Assembly (NCBI GenBank): GCA_903865895.1 | Contig: CAIPLM010000364.1 | Location: forward strand, 1-36,603 | Reading direction: 5' to 3' | Source of the DNA: an uncultured Rhodospirillales bacterium | Lineage (GTDB): Bacteria; Pseudomonadota; Alphaproteobacteria; Acetobacterales; Acetobacteraceae | DNA: 36,603 nt | Part shown: piece by piece, positions 1-9,591 of the stretch | Layout of the letters: the number at the start of each line of letters is the position of its first letter | Position numbering within the stretch: the first letter of the stretch is position 1 | Made by a program: the position numbers and the translations under genes | Notes under the pieces: model-generated | What the model saw: the letters and a program-made list of their open reading frames with translations, nothing else | Told to the model about the DNA's origin: nothing | The model's database searches: none

Positions 1-338
1 CCGTTGCCGGCATGGGCGAGCGTGCGCGGATCGTTGGAGCCCGGCGCATCGTTGAAATACTGGATGGCGCGCTTGTTGCCGCGATTGCCCCAGTCAAAGA
101 AAATCCGCCGATTGCCACGCGCGGCGTCGACGGGGCGGACGATGGTGACGTCCCCCGCGAAATGCACCATCCCGTCCGGCCCGCGTGGCGCCAGCGCGAT
201 ATCGGTGATCGGGGCCTGGCCGGGGTGGGCGGGGTCAACGGCGTAGCGGGCCCGGCCGATCAGTACCTCGTACGGCCCGGCATCGCCGAAACTGGCGCCA
301 CCGGCGAAGGGGAAGCGGCTGGTGATGTCGAGCTGCAT
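1..338 (-). CDS. Alpha/beta hydrolase-domain protein, 3' part missing
   Basis: Translating the minus strand from the ATG at 338-336 gives about 112 residues that run off the left edge. The start is MQLDITSRFPFAGGASFGDA, followed by GPYEVLIGRARYAVDP and FDWGNRGNK. This matches the N-terminal pattern I know from the large family annotated simply as 'alpha/beta hydrolase domain-containing protein' (PF20091-like), whose substrates are mostly unknown. The start is supported by an AGGAGAG ribosome binding site about six bases upstream. The catalytic Ser-Asp-His region would lie beyond the window edge and cannot be inspected. The gene is divergent from the DMT transporter, with about 110 bases between the two starts. 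Family assignment is fairly secure; function is not. Confidence 0.75.
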   Translation of the reverse strand, partial: MQLDITSRFPFAGGASFGDAGPYEVLIGRARYAVDPAHPGQAPITDIALAPRGPDGMVHFAGDVTIVRPVDAARGNRRIFFDWGNRGNKRAIQYFNDAPGSNDPRTLAHAGN

Positions 339-447
339 CGCGTCTCTCCTGTACTTCCTCCATGTCAGGCCGGCGGCAGCCCTGCGTCAATCGCGGTCCG
401 CGCCGTCTCCCCCATGCCGTCCGCGGCTGATAGGGTGATGGCGCGGA

Positions 448-1353
448 ATGGGGGCGGGCGTGACGGCGGGACATGCGACGAGCGATGGCGAAAAGCGATC
501 CCGCTTGATCGGCATCGGGTTGATGACGCTCAGCACCTTCATCTTCGGCTTCAGCAACGTGCTGGCCAAGCACCTCACCACGCAATACCCGATCGGCGAG
601 GCGCTGGTGATCCGCTCCGGCTTCGCTTTGCTGCTGCTGCTGCCCTTCGTGCGCTCGGCCGATCTGCGCGCCATCGCCCGCGGCAGCGCGGGGCTCCATC
701 TGGTACGCATGGTGCTGGCCGGCATCGAAATCGCCTGCTTCTACTGGGCGGTGGCGCGGCTGCAACTCGCTGACGTCTCCACTTTCTACCTCTCAGCCCC
801 GGTGATGCTGACGGCGATTTCCGCCCTCGTGCTGCGCGAGACCGTCGGCCCAGCCCGCTGGGCGGCGACGCTGCTGGGCTTCGCCGGCGTGCTGGTGGCG
901 CTGCGGCCGACCTCTGGAGCCCTCTCGGCCCCGGCGATGATCGGCCTGCTCGGCAGCCTGCTCTACGCCATCTTCCTCGCGGTAACCCGCCGCCTGCGCG
1001 GCACACCGGGGGTGGCGATGGTGCTGCTGCAACTCATCGCGCTCACCACCGCCGGCGCGGTGACGGTGCCTTTTGCCTGGGAAACGCCGGATGTCCCGGG
1101 CTTCGCGCTCATGGCCGGCGTCGGCGTGATCGGCATTTGCGGCTATTTCTGCGTCAACCGCGCGCTGCAACTGGCGCCCGCCTCGGTGATCGCGCCGTTC
1201 CAGTATCTCTCGATCATCTGGAGCGTGGTGCTCGGCTACCTCGCCTTCGGTGACATCCCGGGGGTGGCGACGCTCGCCGGCGCCGCGCTGATCATCGCCG
1301 CCGGGGCCTTCATCCTCACTCTCGAACGCCGCGAGCAGGCGGCGAAAGCCTAG
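448..1353 (+). CDS. DMT-superfamily (EamA) transporter
   Basis: The 301-residue protein is very hydrophobic, with about ten predicted membrane segments in two repeated EamA halves; the second half begins near residue 150 (SAPAMIGLLGSLLYAIFLAV). Conserved EamA signatures include the early TLSTFIFGFSNVLAKHL helix and the end-of-repeat ALVLRETVGPARW, equivalent to the usual 'ExxxxxxxxG' end of each half. It is probably an inner-membrane exporter of small metabolites or amino acids; the substrate cannot be read from sequence. The ATG at 448 was chosen because it precedes a short polar N-terminus and the first helix at about residue 20. It converges on boxB, separated by a palindromic repeat/terminator. 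Confidence 0.9.
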   Translation: MGAGVTAGHATSDGEKRSRLIGIGLMTLSTFIFGFSNVLAKHLTTQYPIGEALVIRSGFALLLLLPFVRSADLRAIARGSAGLHLVRMVLAGIEIACFYWAVARLQLADVSTFYLSAPVMLTAISALVLRETVGPARWAATLLGFAGVLVALRPTSGALSAPAMIGLLGSLLYAIFLAVTRRLRGTPGVAMVLLQLIALTTAGAVTVPFAWETPDVPGFALMAGVGVIGICGYFCVNRALQLAPASVIAPFQYLSIIWSVVLGYLAFGDIPGVATLAGAALIIAAGAFILTLERREQAAKA

Positions 1354-1398
1354 AGCGTGATCGTTTGAGGCCGACAGGTCAGAAAACGTGAATCACGC
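1351..1398. repeat. Palindromic intergenic repeat, first half
   Basis: GCGTGATCGTTT at 1355-1366 pairs with AAACG plus ATCACGC at 1384-1398, with a three-base bulge, giving a 12-bp stem with a 17-base loop. The unit starts with TAGAGCG over the DMT stop codon. The same TAGAGCG word recurs directly at 1414-1420 and inverted at 1449-1455. Similar 'agagcgtgatc' palindromes are common between genes in alphaproteobacteria, so this looks like a REP/MITE-type element. Its copy number in this genome cannot be judged from one window. Confidence 0.6.
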
Positions 1399-1411
1399 GC
1401 CGGAACAATGG

Positions 1412-1457
1412 CTTAGAGCGCCAACGGAACGCCTATCAGTTCCGATGGCGCTCTAAG
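1412..1457. terminator. Bidirectional hairpin between convergent DMT and boxB genes
   Basis: Arms 1412-1430 (CTTAGAGCGCCAACGGAAC) and 1439-1457 are complementary over 19 bp with one mismatch and an eight-base loop. The hairpin lies between two converging stop codons, the place expected for a shared terminator. It lacks a strong T-run on either side, so it may act as a stabilising 3' hairpin or simply be the second half of a dispersed palindromic repeat. Confidence 0.6.
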
Positions 1458-1459
1458 CC

Positions 1460-2896
<1,437 letters not shown>

Positions 2897-2906
2897 GTCG
2901 CTCTCC

Positions 2907-4547
2907 CTACACGCGTTGCCGGTCGAACTCGGGCTGGATGCCGGAGCCGTAGCGCTTCAGCGCGCCCTGCTCGCCCACCGCGTTGGGCCGCTGGAACACC
3001 CAGTTCTGCCAGGCCGTGAGGCGGCCGAAAATGCGGGTCTCCATTGTCTCCGGGCCGGCAAAGCGGAGATTGGCCTCCATCGCCGTCAGCGCGTCCGGCG
3101 AGAAGGAGGCGCGCTCCTCCAGCAGCAGCCGCACCTCCTGATCCCAGTCGACTTCGTCATAGGCGACCGTGACGAGCCCGGCTTCGTCGGCCGCCTCGGC
3201 ATCGAGCGCCGCGCCGATCAGGCCCTGGGCGGCAGTCAGCGTCTCCGGCTCGCCGAGGAAACGGGTGGCCAGCCGGGTGAGCCCGTTTGACATCGGATAG
3301 GCGCCGAAATTGAGCGGCGAGAGCGCCACGGTCGCCGGGCTATTGGCGCCCCGCCTGCCATTGAACATCACGGCCCGATCGGCGGCGAAGGCCAGTTCAG
3401 CGAGCGTGCCGGCGAAGCAGGAGCCGGGCTCGATCAGCGCGATCAGGCTGCGCGAGGTAAGGTCAATCCGCTTCAGCACCCGCTTGAGGTTGTGGCGGAT
3501 TTCCCGCACCAGCCAGTCGCCCTGATGCGCCTCCAGCAGCGCATCGGCGGCGAGCACCGCAGCGGGATCGCCCTGGGTCTTCAGCACCAGCAGGCCGAGC
3601 GCCCCCTCGTTGAGACGCAGATGCAGGATGGCGTCGTCCAACTCGCGCGCCATGGCGAGCGGCCAGAAATCAGCGCCGGATGCATGAATGCCGGCGAGAT
3701 CGGCGGGCAGCGCCGAAGGGCCAGTCACGGTGATGGTGGCGCGCCCCGCGGCGCGGTCGAGATCGACGCGGACATGGCTGTAATCCACGCCATCATCGCG
3801 AAAACGGCGGACGAGCGGCGAGAGCGCGATCCCCTTGGCCCCCTCCGGCCGATCGGAGCGGGACGCAAGCTCCGCGGCCCGCGCGGCCACCTTGGCCTCC
3901 CAGGAAGAGGGCGGCACAATCTCATCCACCAGCCGCCACTCGATCGCCCGCTTGCCGCGCATCCCCTCCTCCTGCGAGCAGAACACATCCGCCCGGTCCC
4001 GCCGCACGCGGCGCTTATCGGTGAGGCGTGTGAGCCCGCCGGTGCCCGGCAGCACCGCCAGGAGCGGGGTTTCCGGCAGCGAGACGGTGGAACGGCGATC
4101 ATCGATCAGCATGATGTGCTCAGCCGTCATGGCGATCTCATAGCCACCACCGGCGCAGGCTCCGCTGACGGCGGCGAGGTAGTGCTGCCCCGAATTCCCG
4201 GCGCTGTCCTCGATGCCCATCCGGGTCTCGTTGGTGAATTTGCAGAAATTCACCTTATGCGCGTGGCTCGCCTGTCCGAGCATGCGGATATTGGCGCCGG
4301 CGCAGAACACCCCCTCCTTGCCGGATCGCAGCACCACGCAGCGCACCTCCGGATGCTCGAAGCGCAGCCGCTGGACCGCATCGGCGAGTTCGATATCGAC
4401 GCCGAGATCGTAGGAGTTGAGCTTCAACTCATACCCCGACATCAACCCGCCGGCGGGATCGACATCCATCACCAGATGCGCAATCGCGCCTTCGCAGCGC
4501 AATTTCCAATGGCGATAGCGGGCAGGCTCGGTCTGGAAATCGATCAT
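2907..4547 (-). CDS. boxC: 2,3-epoxybenzoyl-CoA dihydrolase (BoxC)
   Basis: BoxC opens the ring of 2,3-epoxybenzoyl-CoA by hydrolysis and releases formate, giving 3,4-dehydroadipyl-CoA semialdehyde. The 546-residue protein is much longer than ordinary crotonases, as expected for BoxC, and carries two crotonase-like halves. Oxyanion-hole elements are seen at about 81-90 (FCAGANIRML) and 129-137 (GACAGGGYE). The C-terminal QNWVFQRPNAVGEQGALKRYG is characteristic of the family in my reading. The ATG at 4547 follows the accC stop by 24 bases, and the stop lies ten bases before boxB. Its partner genes boxA and boxD and the benzoate-CoA ligase must lie elsewhere if the pathway is complete. Confidence 0.94.
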   Translation of the reverse strand: MIDFQTEPARYRHWKLRCEGAIAHLVMDVDPAGGLMSGYELKLNSYDLGVDIELADAVQRLRFEHPEVRCVVLRSGKEGVFCAGANIRMLGQASHAHKVNFCKFTNETRMGIEDSAGNSGQHYLAAVSGACAGGGYEIAMTAEHIMLIDDRRSTVSLPETPLLAVLPGTGGLTRLTDKRRVRRDRADVFCSQEEGMRGKRAIEWRLVDEIVPPSSWEAKVAARAAELASRSDRPEGAKGIALSPLVRRFRDDGVDYSHVRVDLDRAAGRATITVTGPSALPADLAGIHASGADFWPLAMARELDDAILHLRLNEGALGLLVLKTQGDPAAVLAADALLEAHQGDWLVREIRHNLKRVLKRIDLTSRSLIALIEPGSCFAGTLAELAFAADRAVMFNGRRGANSPATVALSPLNFGAYPMSNGLTRLATRFLGEPETLTAAQGLIGAALDAEAADEAGLVTVAYDEVDWDQEVRLLLEERASFSPDALTAMEANLRFAGPETMETRIFGRLTAWQNWVFQRPNAVGEQGALKRYGSGIQPEFDRQRV

Positions 4548-4571
4548 CGTTCTGCGCCCTCGATGGCCGGT

Positions 4572-5912
<1,341 letters not shown>

Positions 5913-5916
5913 GCGA

Positions 5917-6381
5917 CTATTCCAGGATCATCAGCGGCTGGCCGAACTCCACCGGCGAACCGGCGGCGACCAGGATGCGGGTGATGGTACCGGCACGCGG
6001 CGCCTTGATCTGGTTGAACGTCTTCATGGCCTCGATCAGCATCAGCGTCTGCCCGGCGGTCACGCTCTGGCCCAGCTGGACGAACTGCGCGGCACCTGGC
6101 TCAGGCGCGAGATAGGCGACGCCGACCATCGGGCTCGGGATGGCGCCGGGGTGCTGGGCATCATCCGCGGGTTCCGGCGCACGCGGCGCCGGGGCGGCGG
6201 CGGCCGGGGCGGGGGCAGCGGCGGCGGCCGGCATCGCCACCGCGGCGGCCACCGGGGCAGCGGTGCGGGCCACGCGGATACGGCCCTCCTTGCCCTCGAT
6301 TTCGATCTCGGTCAGCCCGGTCTCGGTCAGTATATTCGCGAGGGCGCGCACGGCCTCGTCGGTGAACGGCAGCGAGGCCAT
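5917..6381 (-). CDS. accB: Acetyl-CoA carboxylase biotin carboxyl carrier protein
   Basis: AccB carries the biotin that shuttles carboxyl groups between AccC and the carboxyltransferase AccAD. The 154-residue protein has a small N-terminal domain, a flexible Ala/Pro-rich linker (about 41-71) and a C-terminal biotinyl domain with the attachment motif [13 protein letters not shown], Lys120 being the biotinylation site. A longer reading from 6450 exists, but the ATG at 6381 is preferred: it has a strong GGAGGAAAG site and overlaps the aroQ stop as TGATG, giving [11 protein letters not shown]. The gene order aroQ-accB-accC is conserved in many alphaproteobacteria and couples aromatic and fatty acid precursor supply. 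Confidence 0.95.
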   Translation of the reverse strand: MASLPFTDEAVRALANILTETGLTEIEIEGKEGRIRVARTAAPVAAAVAMPAAAAAPAPAAAAPAPRAPEPADDAQHPGAIPSPMVGVAYLAPEPGAAQFVQLGQSVTAGQTLMLIEAMKTFNQIKAPRAGTITRILVAAGSPVEFGQPLMILE

Positions 6382-6833
6382 CAGCTTTCCTCCAAAATTT
6401 CGGCGAGCGCTTGCAGCGCCAGTGCGTAGCCGCGAATACCCAGGCCGCAAATCACGCCAAGTGCGACCTTCGAGACGTAGGAATTATGGCGGAATTCTTC
6501 GCGCTTGTGGATATTGGTGACATGGACCTCGATCACCGGCAACTCGGTGGCCAGCAGCGCGTCCATCAGCGCGATCGAGGTGGTGGTGTAGCCGGCGGGG
6601 TTGATGACGATGCCGGCGGCCCGGCCACGGCATTCCTGCACCCAGGAGATCAGCTCGCCCTCGCCATTGGTCTGGCGGAAATCGATCCCGAGGCCCAGCG
6701 CCTCGCCGGTTTCGGCGCACAAGCTCTCCAGGTCATCCAGCGTCGCCGACCCATATAAATGCGGCTGGCGCAGCCCCAACATGTTCATGTTGGGGCCGTT
6801 CAACACCGCGACGAGGTTTTGTGGACGTACCAT
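6381..6833 (-). CDS. aroQ: 3-dehydroquinate dehydratase, type II
   Basis: AroQ interconverts 3-dehydroquinate and 3-dehydroshikimate in the shikimate pathway (or in quinate breakdown). The 150-residue protein matches type II enzymes. The N-terminal NGPNMNMLGLRQPHLYG contains the essential Arg and active-site Tyr; INPAGYTTTSIALMDAL is the substrate loop; EVHVTNIHKREEFRHNSY carries the catalytic His region. Some positions differ from the common consensus (GYTTTS rather than AYTHTS, VTNIHK rather than LSNVHA), but catalytic residues look intact. It starts at the ATG at 6833, divergent from thiS, and overlaps accB by one base. It is the first gene of the five-gene minus-strand run, so its upstream region probably carries the operon promoter. 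Confidence 0.95.
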   Translation of the reverse strand: MVRPQNLVAVLNGPNMNMLGLRQPHLYGSATLDDLESLCAETGEALGLGIDFRQTNGEGELISWVQECRGRAAGIVINPAGYTTTSIALMDALLATELPVIEVHVTNIHKREEFRHNSYVSKVALGVICGLGIRGYALALQALAEILEES

Positions 6834-6941
6834 GAGGCGTCGCCTAGCACGCCCGGCCGCGCCGCTTCAATGCATGCCGCCGCTGGCGGGAATCCACGCC
6901 GCTTCCTTGCCGGGCGCGGCGCGCACCCCCATAGTGAGAGC
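6834..6941. promoter_or_regulatory. Divergent intergenic region between aroQ and thiS
   Basis: This 108-base gap lies between two divergent starts and must hold the promoters for the aroQ-acc-box run and for thiSG. I could not identify convincing -35/-10 pairs. No conserved THI-box (TPP riboswitch) pattern was found upstream of thiS. Confidence 0.35.
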
Positions 6942-7154
6942 ATGTCCGACAGCGTCACACTCACGGTCAACGGTGAGCCCCGCATCTTCGCCGCCCCGCT
7001 CACGGTCGCCGGTTTGCTGGCCGCCATCGGGCTGGATACCCGCAAGGTCGCGGTCGAGCGCAATGAGGAGATCGTCGCGCGCTCGCGCTATGGCGAAACG
7101 CTGCTCGGCAGCGGCGATCAGCTCGAGATCGTGCATTTCATCGGAGGAGGCTGA
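6942..7154 (+). CDS. thiS: Thiamine biosynthesis sulfur carrier protein ThiS
   Basis: ThiS is a ubiquitin-like protein whose C-terminal Gly carboxylate is adenylated and converted to a thiocarboxylate that donates sulfur to the thiazole ring. The 70-residue sequence [18 protein letters not shown] through [14 protein letters not shown] has the typical length, beta-grasp pattern ([23 protein letters not shown]) and the required Gly-Gly C-terminus. A longer in-frame reading starts far upstream, but the ATG at 6942 gives the conserved N-terminus. The stop lies two bases before the thiG start, and the final Gly codons (GGAGGAGG) form the thiG ribosome binding site. Confidence 0.95.
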   Translation: MSDSVTLTVNGEPRIFAAPLTVAGLLAAIGLDTRKVAVERNEEIVARSRYGETLLGSGDQLEIVHFIGGG

Positions 7155-7156
7155 AC

Positions 7157-7948
7157 ATGGATGGCACCACCCCCACGCCGGACACCTGGACCGTCGCCGG
7201 GCGTACATTCACGTCCCGCCTGATCGTCGGCACCGGCAAATACAAGGACCTTGAGGAAACCGCCGCCGCCATCGCGGCTTCCGGCGCCGAGATGGTCACG
7301 GTCGCGGTGCGCCGGGTGAACCTCTCCGACCCCGGGGCCCCCATGCTGCAAGATTTTGTAGACCCCAAAAAATACACCTACCTCCCCAACACCGCCGGCT
7401 GCCACACCGCGCGAGACGCCGTGCGCACTCTGCGCCTGGCGCGTGAGGCCGGCGGCTGGAACCTGGTGAAGCTCGAAGTGCTCGGCCCGCCGCCCCATCT
7501 TTATCCAGACATGCAGGCCACCTTCGAGGCGGCCGACGCCCTCATCAAGGACGGGTTCGAGGTGATGGTCTACTGCGCGGATGACCCGATCGCCGCCAAG
7601 CGTCTGGAGGAGATGGGCTGCGTCGCCATCATGCCACTCGGCGCCCCCATCGGCTCCGGCCTCGGCATCCAGAACCCCGCCATGCTCTCGATGATGATCG
7701 AGCAGGCCAAGGTGCCGCTTCTGGTGGATGCCGGCGTCGGCACCGCGTCCGACGCCGCGATCGGCATGGAGCTCGGCTGCACCGCGGTGCTGCTGAACTC
7801 CGCCATCGCCCATGCGCGGGACCCGATCCTGATGGCCAAGGCGATGAAACACGCCGTCGAGGCCGGCCGCCTCGCCTACCTCGCCGGCCGCATGCCCCGC
7901 CGCATGGGCGCCGACCCGTCGAGCCCGCTCGCCGGGCTGATCAGGTAG
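7157..7948 (+). CDS. thiG: Thiazole synthase ThiG
   Basis: ThiG condenses deoxyxylulose 5-phosphate, dehydroglycine and ThiS thiocarboxylate to the thiazole phosphate. The 263-residue TIM-barrel protein has [14 protein letters not shown] near the N-terminus, [17 protein letters not shown] and the Schiff-base Lys105 in NLVKLEVLG. The phosphate-binding region [15 protein letters not shown] and [14 protein letters not shown] are also intact. The ATG lies just after the thiS stop behind GGAGGAGG, so the pair is translationally coupled. No thiE, thiO or thiD follows; the next material is a decayed gene on the opposite strand, whose ancestral reading frame overlaps the thiG stop by a few bases. Confidence 0.96.
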   Translation: MDGTTPTPDTWTVAGRTFTSRLIVGTGKYKDLEETAAAIAASGAEMVTVAVRRVNLSDPGAPMLQDFVDPKKYTYLPNTAGCHTARDAVRTLRLAREAGGWNLVKLEVLGPPPHLYPDMQATFEAADALIKDGFEVMVYCADDPIAAKRLEEMGCVAIMPLGAPIGSGLGIQNPAMLSMMIEQAKVPLLVDAGVGTASDAAIGMELGCTAVLLNSAIAHARDPILMAKAMKHAVEAGRLAYLAGRMPRRMGADPSSPLAGLIR

Positions 7949-8314
7949 CGGCTGCCCACCATCCCTTCCGGCGGATCGCCAGATCGGCCGCGAGACCGCG
8001 CCGTACGTCATGGGGTGCAGTGTGGCGAAGCGCGTCGCCAAAGGCGCGCATGCGCCAGCGCATGTCGTAGATCAGATCAGATCGAGCAGCGACAGAATGA
8101 CCGGCAGGGCCTGCTCATTGGCATCCATTTCGTCGCGCAACCGCTTGATCAGCGCGACCGGCGCGACGTCGATGTCGCGAAACCCGTAGTGGCCGGCCGG
8201 CCGGTCCGGCAGCACCCAGGCATTCGCGACCCTGCGGTCCAAGTCCCGGTATTTGAGGCCGGCGACATGCTGGACGACAACCTCGAGGCTGAGCGTCGCC
8301 GCCGGCCCGTTCAC
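7941..8314 (-). pseudogene. CbpM-like (MerR-type) chaperone-modulator gene, frameshifted
   Basis: The reading frame RDLDRRVANAWVLPDR, HYGFRDIDVAPVALIKRL and DEMDANEQALPVILSLLDLI has the MerR-like helix-turn-helix plus helical pattern of CbpM-type proteins, which modulate the DnaJ homologue CbpA. The frame stops at 8072 within a tandem GATCA repeat (8070-8083). Removing one TGATC unit restores 42 further codons (YDMRWRMRAFGDALRHTAP to WWAAAT) ending at a TGA at 7941, eight bases into the thiG 3' end. A five-base duplication therefore probably truncated the gene. A GTG at 8314 preceded by TGGAG is a plausible start, because the upstream in-frame sequence is amidase remnant. No cbpA/dnaJ gene is adjacent. 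Confidence 0.55.
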
Positions 8315-8734
8315 CGGACTGTCTCCATGCTCATCCTCGCGTTCACTGCGGGCTCTGGCTTCCAGCCGCGCCGCCATCCCGGCCAGCGCCGCACAGGTGA
8401 AACGGGACGCCACCGCCGCGCCAGATACGCTCGATGAGCCGCCGATGATGTAGGGTAGCCGCCAGGGATTTTTGCAGTGGCCGAAATGGCGGTTATGGCC
8501 GGTGCCGTTCTGTGCGAACTCGGCCATGTTGAGTCCGGCATGGGCATAAGCCCCCTCGGCCGCCGCGGCAGCGGCAACGGCGCCCTCACGGTCGATCCGG
8601 ATGGTGGCGTTCACCGGCCCCTCATGGGCGTCGAACCGGACGAGGCAGGCTGCGAGCACCTCGGCGGCACTCGGCTCACCGCTCTGTATGGCCGCAACCA
8701 CATCCAACAGGCTGAGATCCGCGAGATTGCTCAT
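8072..8734 (-). pseudogene. Decayed amidase gene fused in frame to CbpM-like sequence
   Basis: The 220-codon frame begins like an amidase-signature enzyme (MSNLADLSLLDVVAAIQSGE, then VNATIRIDREGAVAA). It jumps at about residue 66 to the later block GLNMAEFAQNGTGHNRHFG and NPWRLPYIIGGSSSVSGAAV. It then breaks off near residue 120 and runs into CbpM-like sequence. The segment that normally holds the catalytic Lys and the one with the nucleophilic Ser (GSDTGGSxR) are both absent, and GGSSSGSG has become GGSSSVSG. I read this as two in-frame deletions leaving a non-catalytic remnant. Its ATG overlaps the stop of the small upstream gene (ATGA), preserving the old operon. A functional fusion is possible but unlikely. 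Confidence 0.65.
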
Positions 8735-8949
8735 GGCGTAACCTCCACCGCGGCGGCTGAAAGCAGCGCCGCAAGAATACTCGGCGGCTCATCCTCGAAG
8801 CGCGGCGTGATGTGCAGGGCCGCGAAGTCAGCGATGGTCTTTTGCAGGTCATCGACCAAGCGCAGCGCATCCGCGTCCGGCGCCGTGGCACCGTGCCGGG
8901 GCGCAATGGCTGCGACGGTCTGTTCGATGAAACCGGGAGTCTCGCGCAT
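8731..8949 (-). CDS. Small AtzG-like protein upstream of the amidase remnant
   Basis: The 72-residue frame MRETPGFIEQTVAAIAPRHG through RFEDEPPSILAALLSAAAVE resembles the short helical proteins (AtzG-like/DUF4089 type) often encoded just before amidase-signature enzymes, where they act as a small partner subunit. The ATG at 8949 has CTGGAG about ten bases upstream. The stop overlaps the start of the amidase remnant by four bases (ATGA). The same frame is open far upstream, so a longer product cannot be excluded. With its partner enzyme decayed, this gene is probably a leftover. Homology is judged from pattern only. Confidence 0.5.
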   Translation of the reverse strand: MRETPGFIEQTVAAIAPRHGATAPDADALRLVDDLQKTIADFAALHITPRFEDEPPSILAALLSAAAVEVTP

Positions 8950-9495
8950 GCCGATATCGCTCCAGAACGGGGTACGGGCTGTGGCCGCAGGGACAACAGG
9001 CGTGCAAAGCAATCGCTGTCCCGTGCCGGCCGGGACGCGGAAGGAGCGCCGGAAACCGCAACGCGGCGCATCCTGATCGGTCAATATGTTGCAATATCGC
9101 AACAAAATAGTCAAGCCAAACGCCCGCCCAATGGGCGGGCATGCCGCGCGGCCGATCGTACATCGGCGCCCCGGCGCGGCCGGGCAAGGAAGCACGGCTG
9201 CGCCGTGCCCACACCCCGCCACTATGGAGCCGTCCGGCCGGGGGGCCGTATGGCGCGCGCAAATCGACGTACGCATAGCCGCTGGCGCCGGAATCGCGCC
9301 GAACGCATCCCGCAGCCGGGTCACCTCGCCAATCACCGCCCGCAGCGCGAGCCGCCGCGGATGCCAGCGCGGCAGCGCCGCCGCCTGCTCCGCCATGTGC
9401 CCGATCAAATCAGCCAGCAACGCATCCAGAATCAGGATGAAGCGCGCGACAAAGCGCCGCCAGGCCTCCTGATCATGGGTTTGCTGGGTAGACAT
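8731..9495 (-). CDS. Hypothetical ORF with helical N-terminus, running into the AtzG-like frame
   Basis: From the ATG at 9495, behind AGGAG and a strong promoter, the frame reads MSTQQTHDQEAWRRFVARFI, ALLADLIGHMAEQAAALPRW and HPRRLALRAVIGEVTRLRDA. About 70 residues look like a real, mostly helical small protein that I do not recognise. Beyond about residue 75 the composition turns erratic (Cys- and Pro-rich), although no stop occurs before 8731. This middle part (about 8950-9260) also contains a promoter-like site and two inverted repeats, so it is probably not coding. A likely history is loss of the original stop codon. The N-terminal part deserves annotation; the full 254-residue product is doubtful. 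Confidence 0.3.
   Translation of the reverse strand: MSTQQTHDQEAWRRFVARFILILDALLADLIGHMAEQAAALPRWHPRRLALRAVIGEVTRLRDAFGAIPAPAAMRTSICARHTAPRPDGSIVAGCGHGAAVLPCPAAPGRRCTIGRAACPPIGRAFGLTILLRYCNILTDQDAPRCGFRRSFRVPAGTGQRLLCTPVVPAATARTPFWSDIGMRETPGFIEQTVAAIAPRHGATAPDADALRLVDDLQKTIADFAALHITPRFEDEPPSILAALLSAAAVEVTP
9087..9114 (-). promoter_or_regulatory. Promoter-like site with an 18-bp dyad operator
   Basis: On the minus strand TTGACT (9114-9109) is followed after 17 bases by a weak -10 (CAACAT). The spacer and -10 are covered by the near-perfect dyad TGTTGCAATATCGCAACA (9087-9104). The arms TGTTGC/GCAACA match exactly and the centre is almost symmetric. This is the geometry of a repressor operator and would control the AtzG-like/amidase unit that starts at 8949. 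No regulator gene is adjacent. Confidence 0.4.
9122..9140. repeat. Perfect GC-rich 8-bp hairpin
   Basis: GCCCGCCC (9122-9129) and GGGCGGGC (9133-9140) form a perfect stem with a three-base AAT loop. It lies just upstream of the promoter-like site at 9114 on the minus strand. It could terminate transcription arriving from the upstream hypothetical gene, but no clean T-run follows directly. Confidence 0.4.
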
Positions 9496-9528
9496 GGTCG
9501 GCACGGGCTCCTGCATCTGTTCGCGCCA

Positions 9529-9557
9529 TATATAGGACGATGATCCAGGTGAGTCAA
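9529..9557 (-). promoter_or_regulatory. Sigma70-type promoter for the gene starting at 9495
   Basis: On the minus strand TTGACT (9557-9552) and TATATA (9534-9529) are separated by exactly 17 bases. Transcription would begin near 9522. That leaves the ATG at 9495 as the likely start, with AGGAG in a short leader. It is the best consensus promoter seen in the window and sits in a locally AT-richer stretch. Confidence 0.6.
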
Positions 9558-9591
9558 GAACAAAAATTGAACTGCGCGAAAAATCCCGTCG

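Noticed and set aside
6834-6941. Possible TPP riboswitch before thiS.
   Set aside because: The gap is only 108 bases and I could not find the conserved THI-box words.
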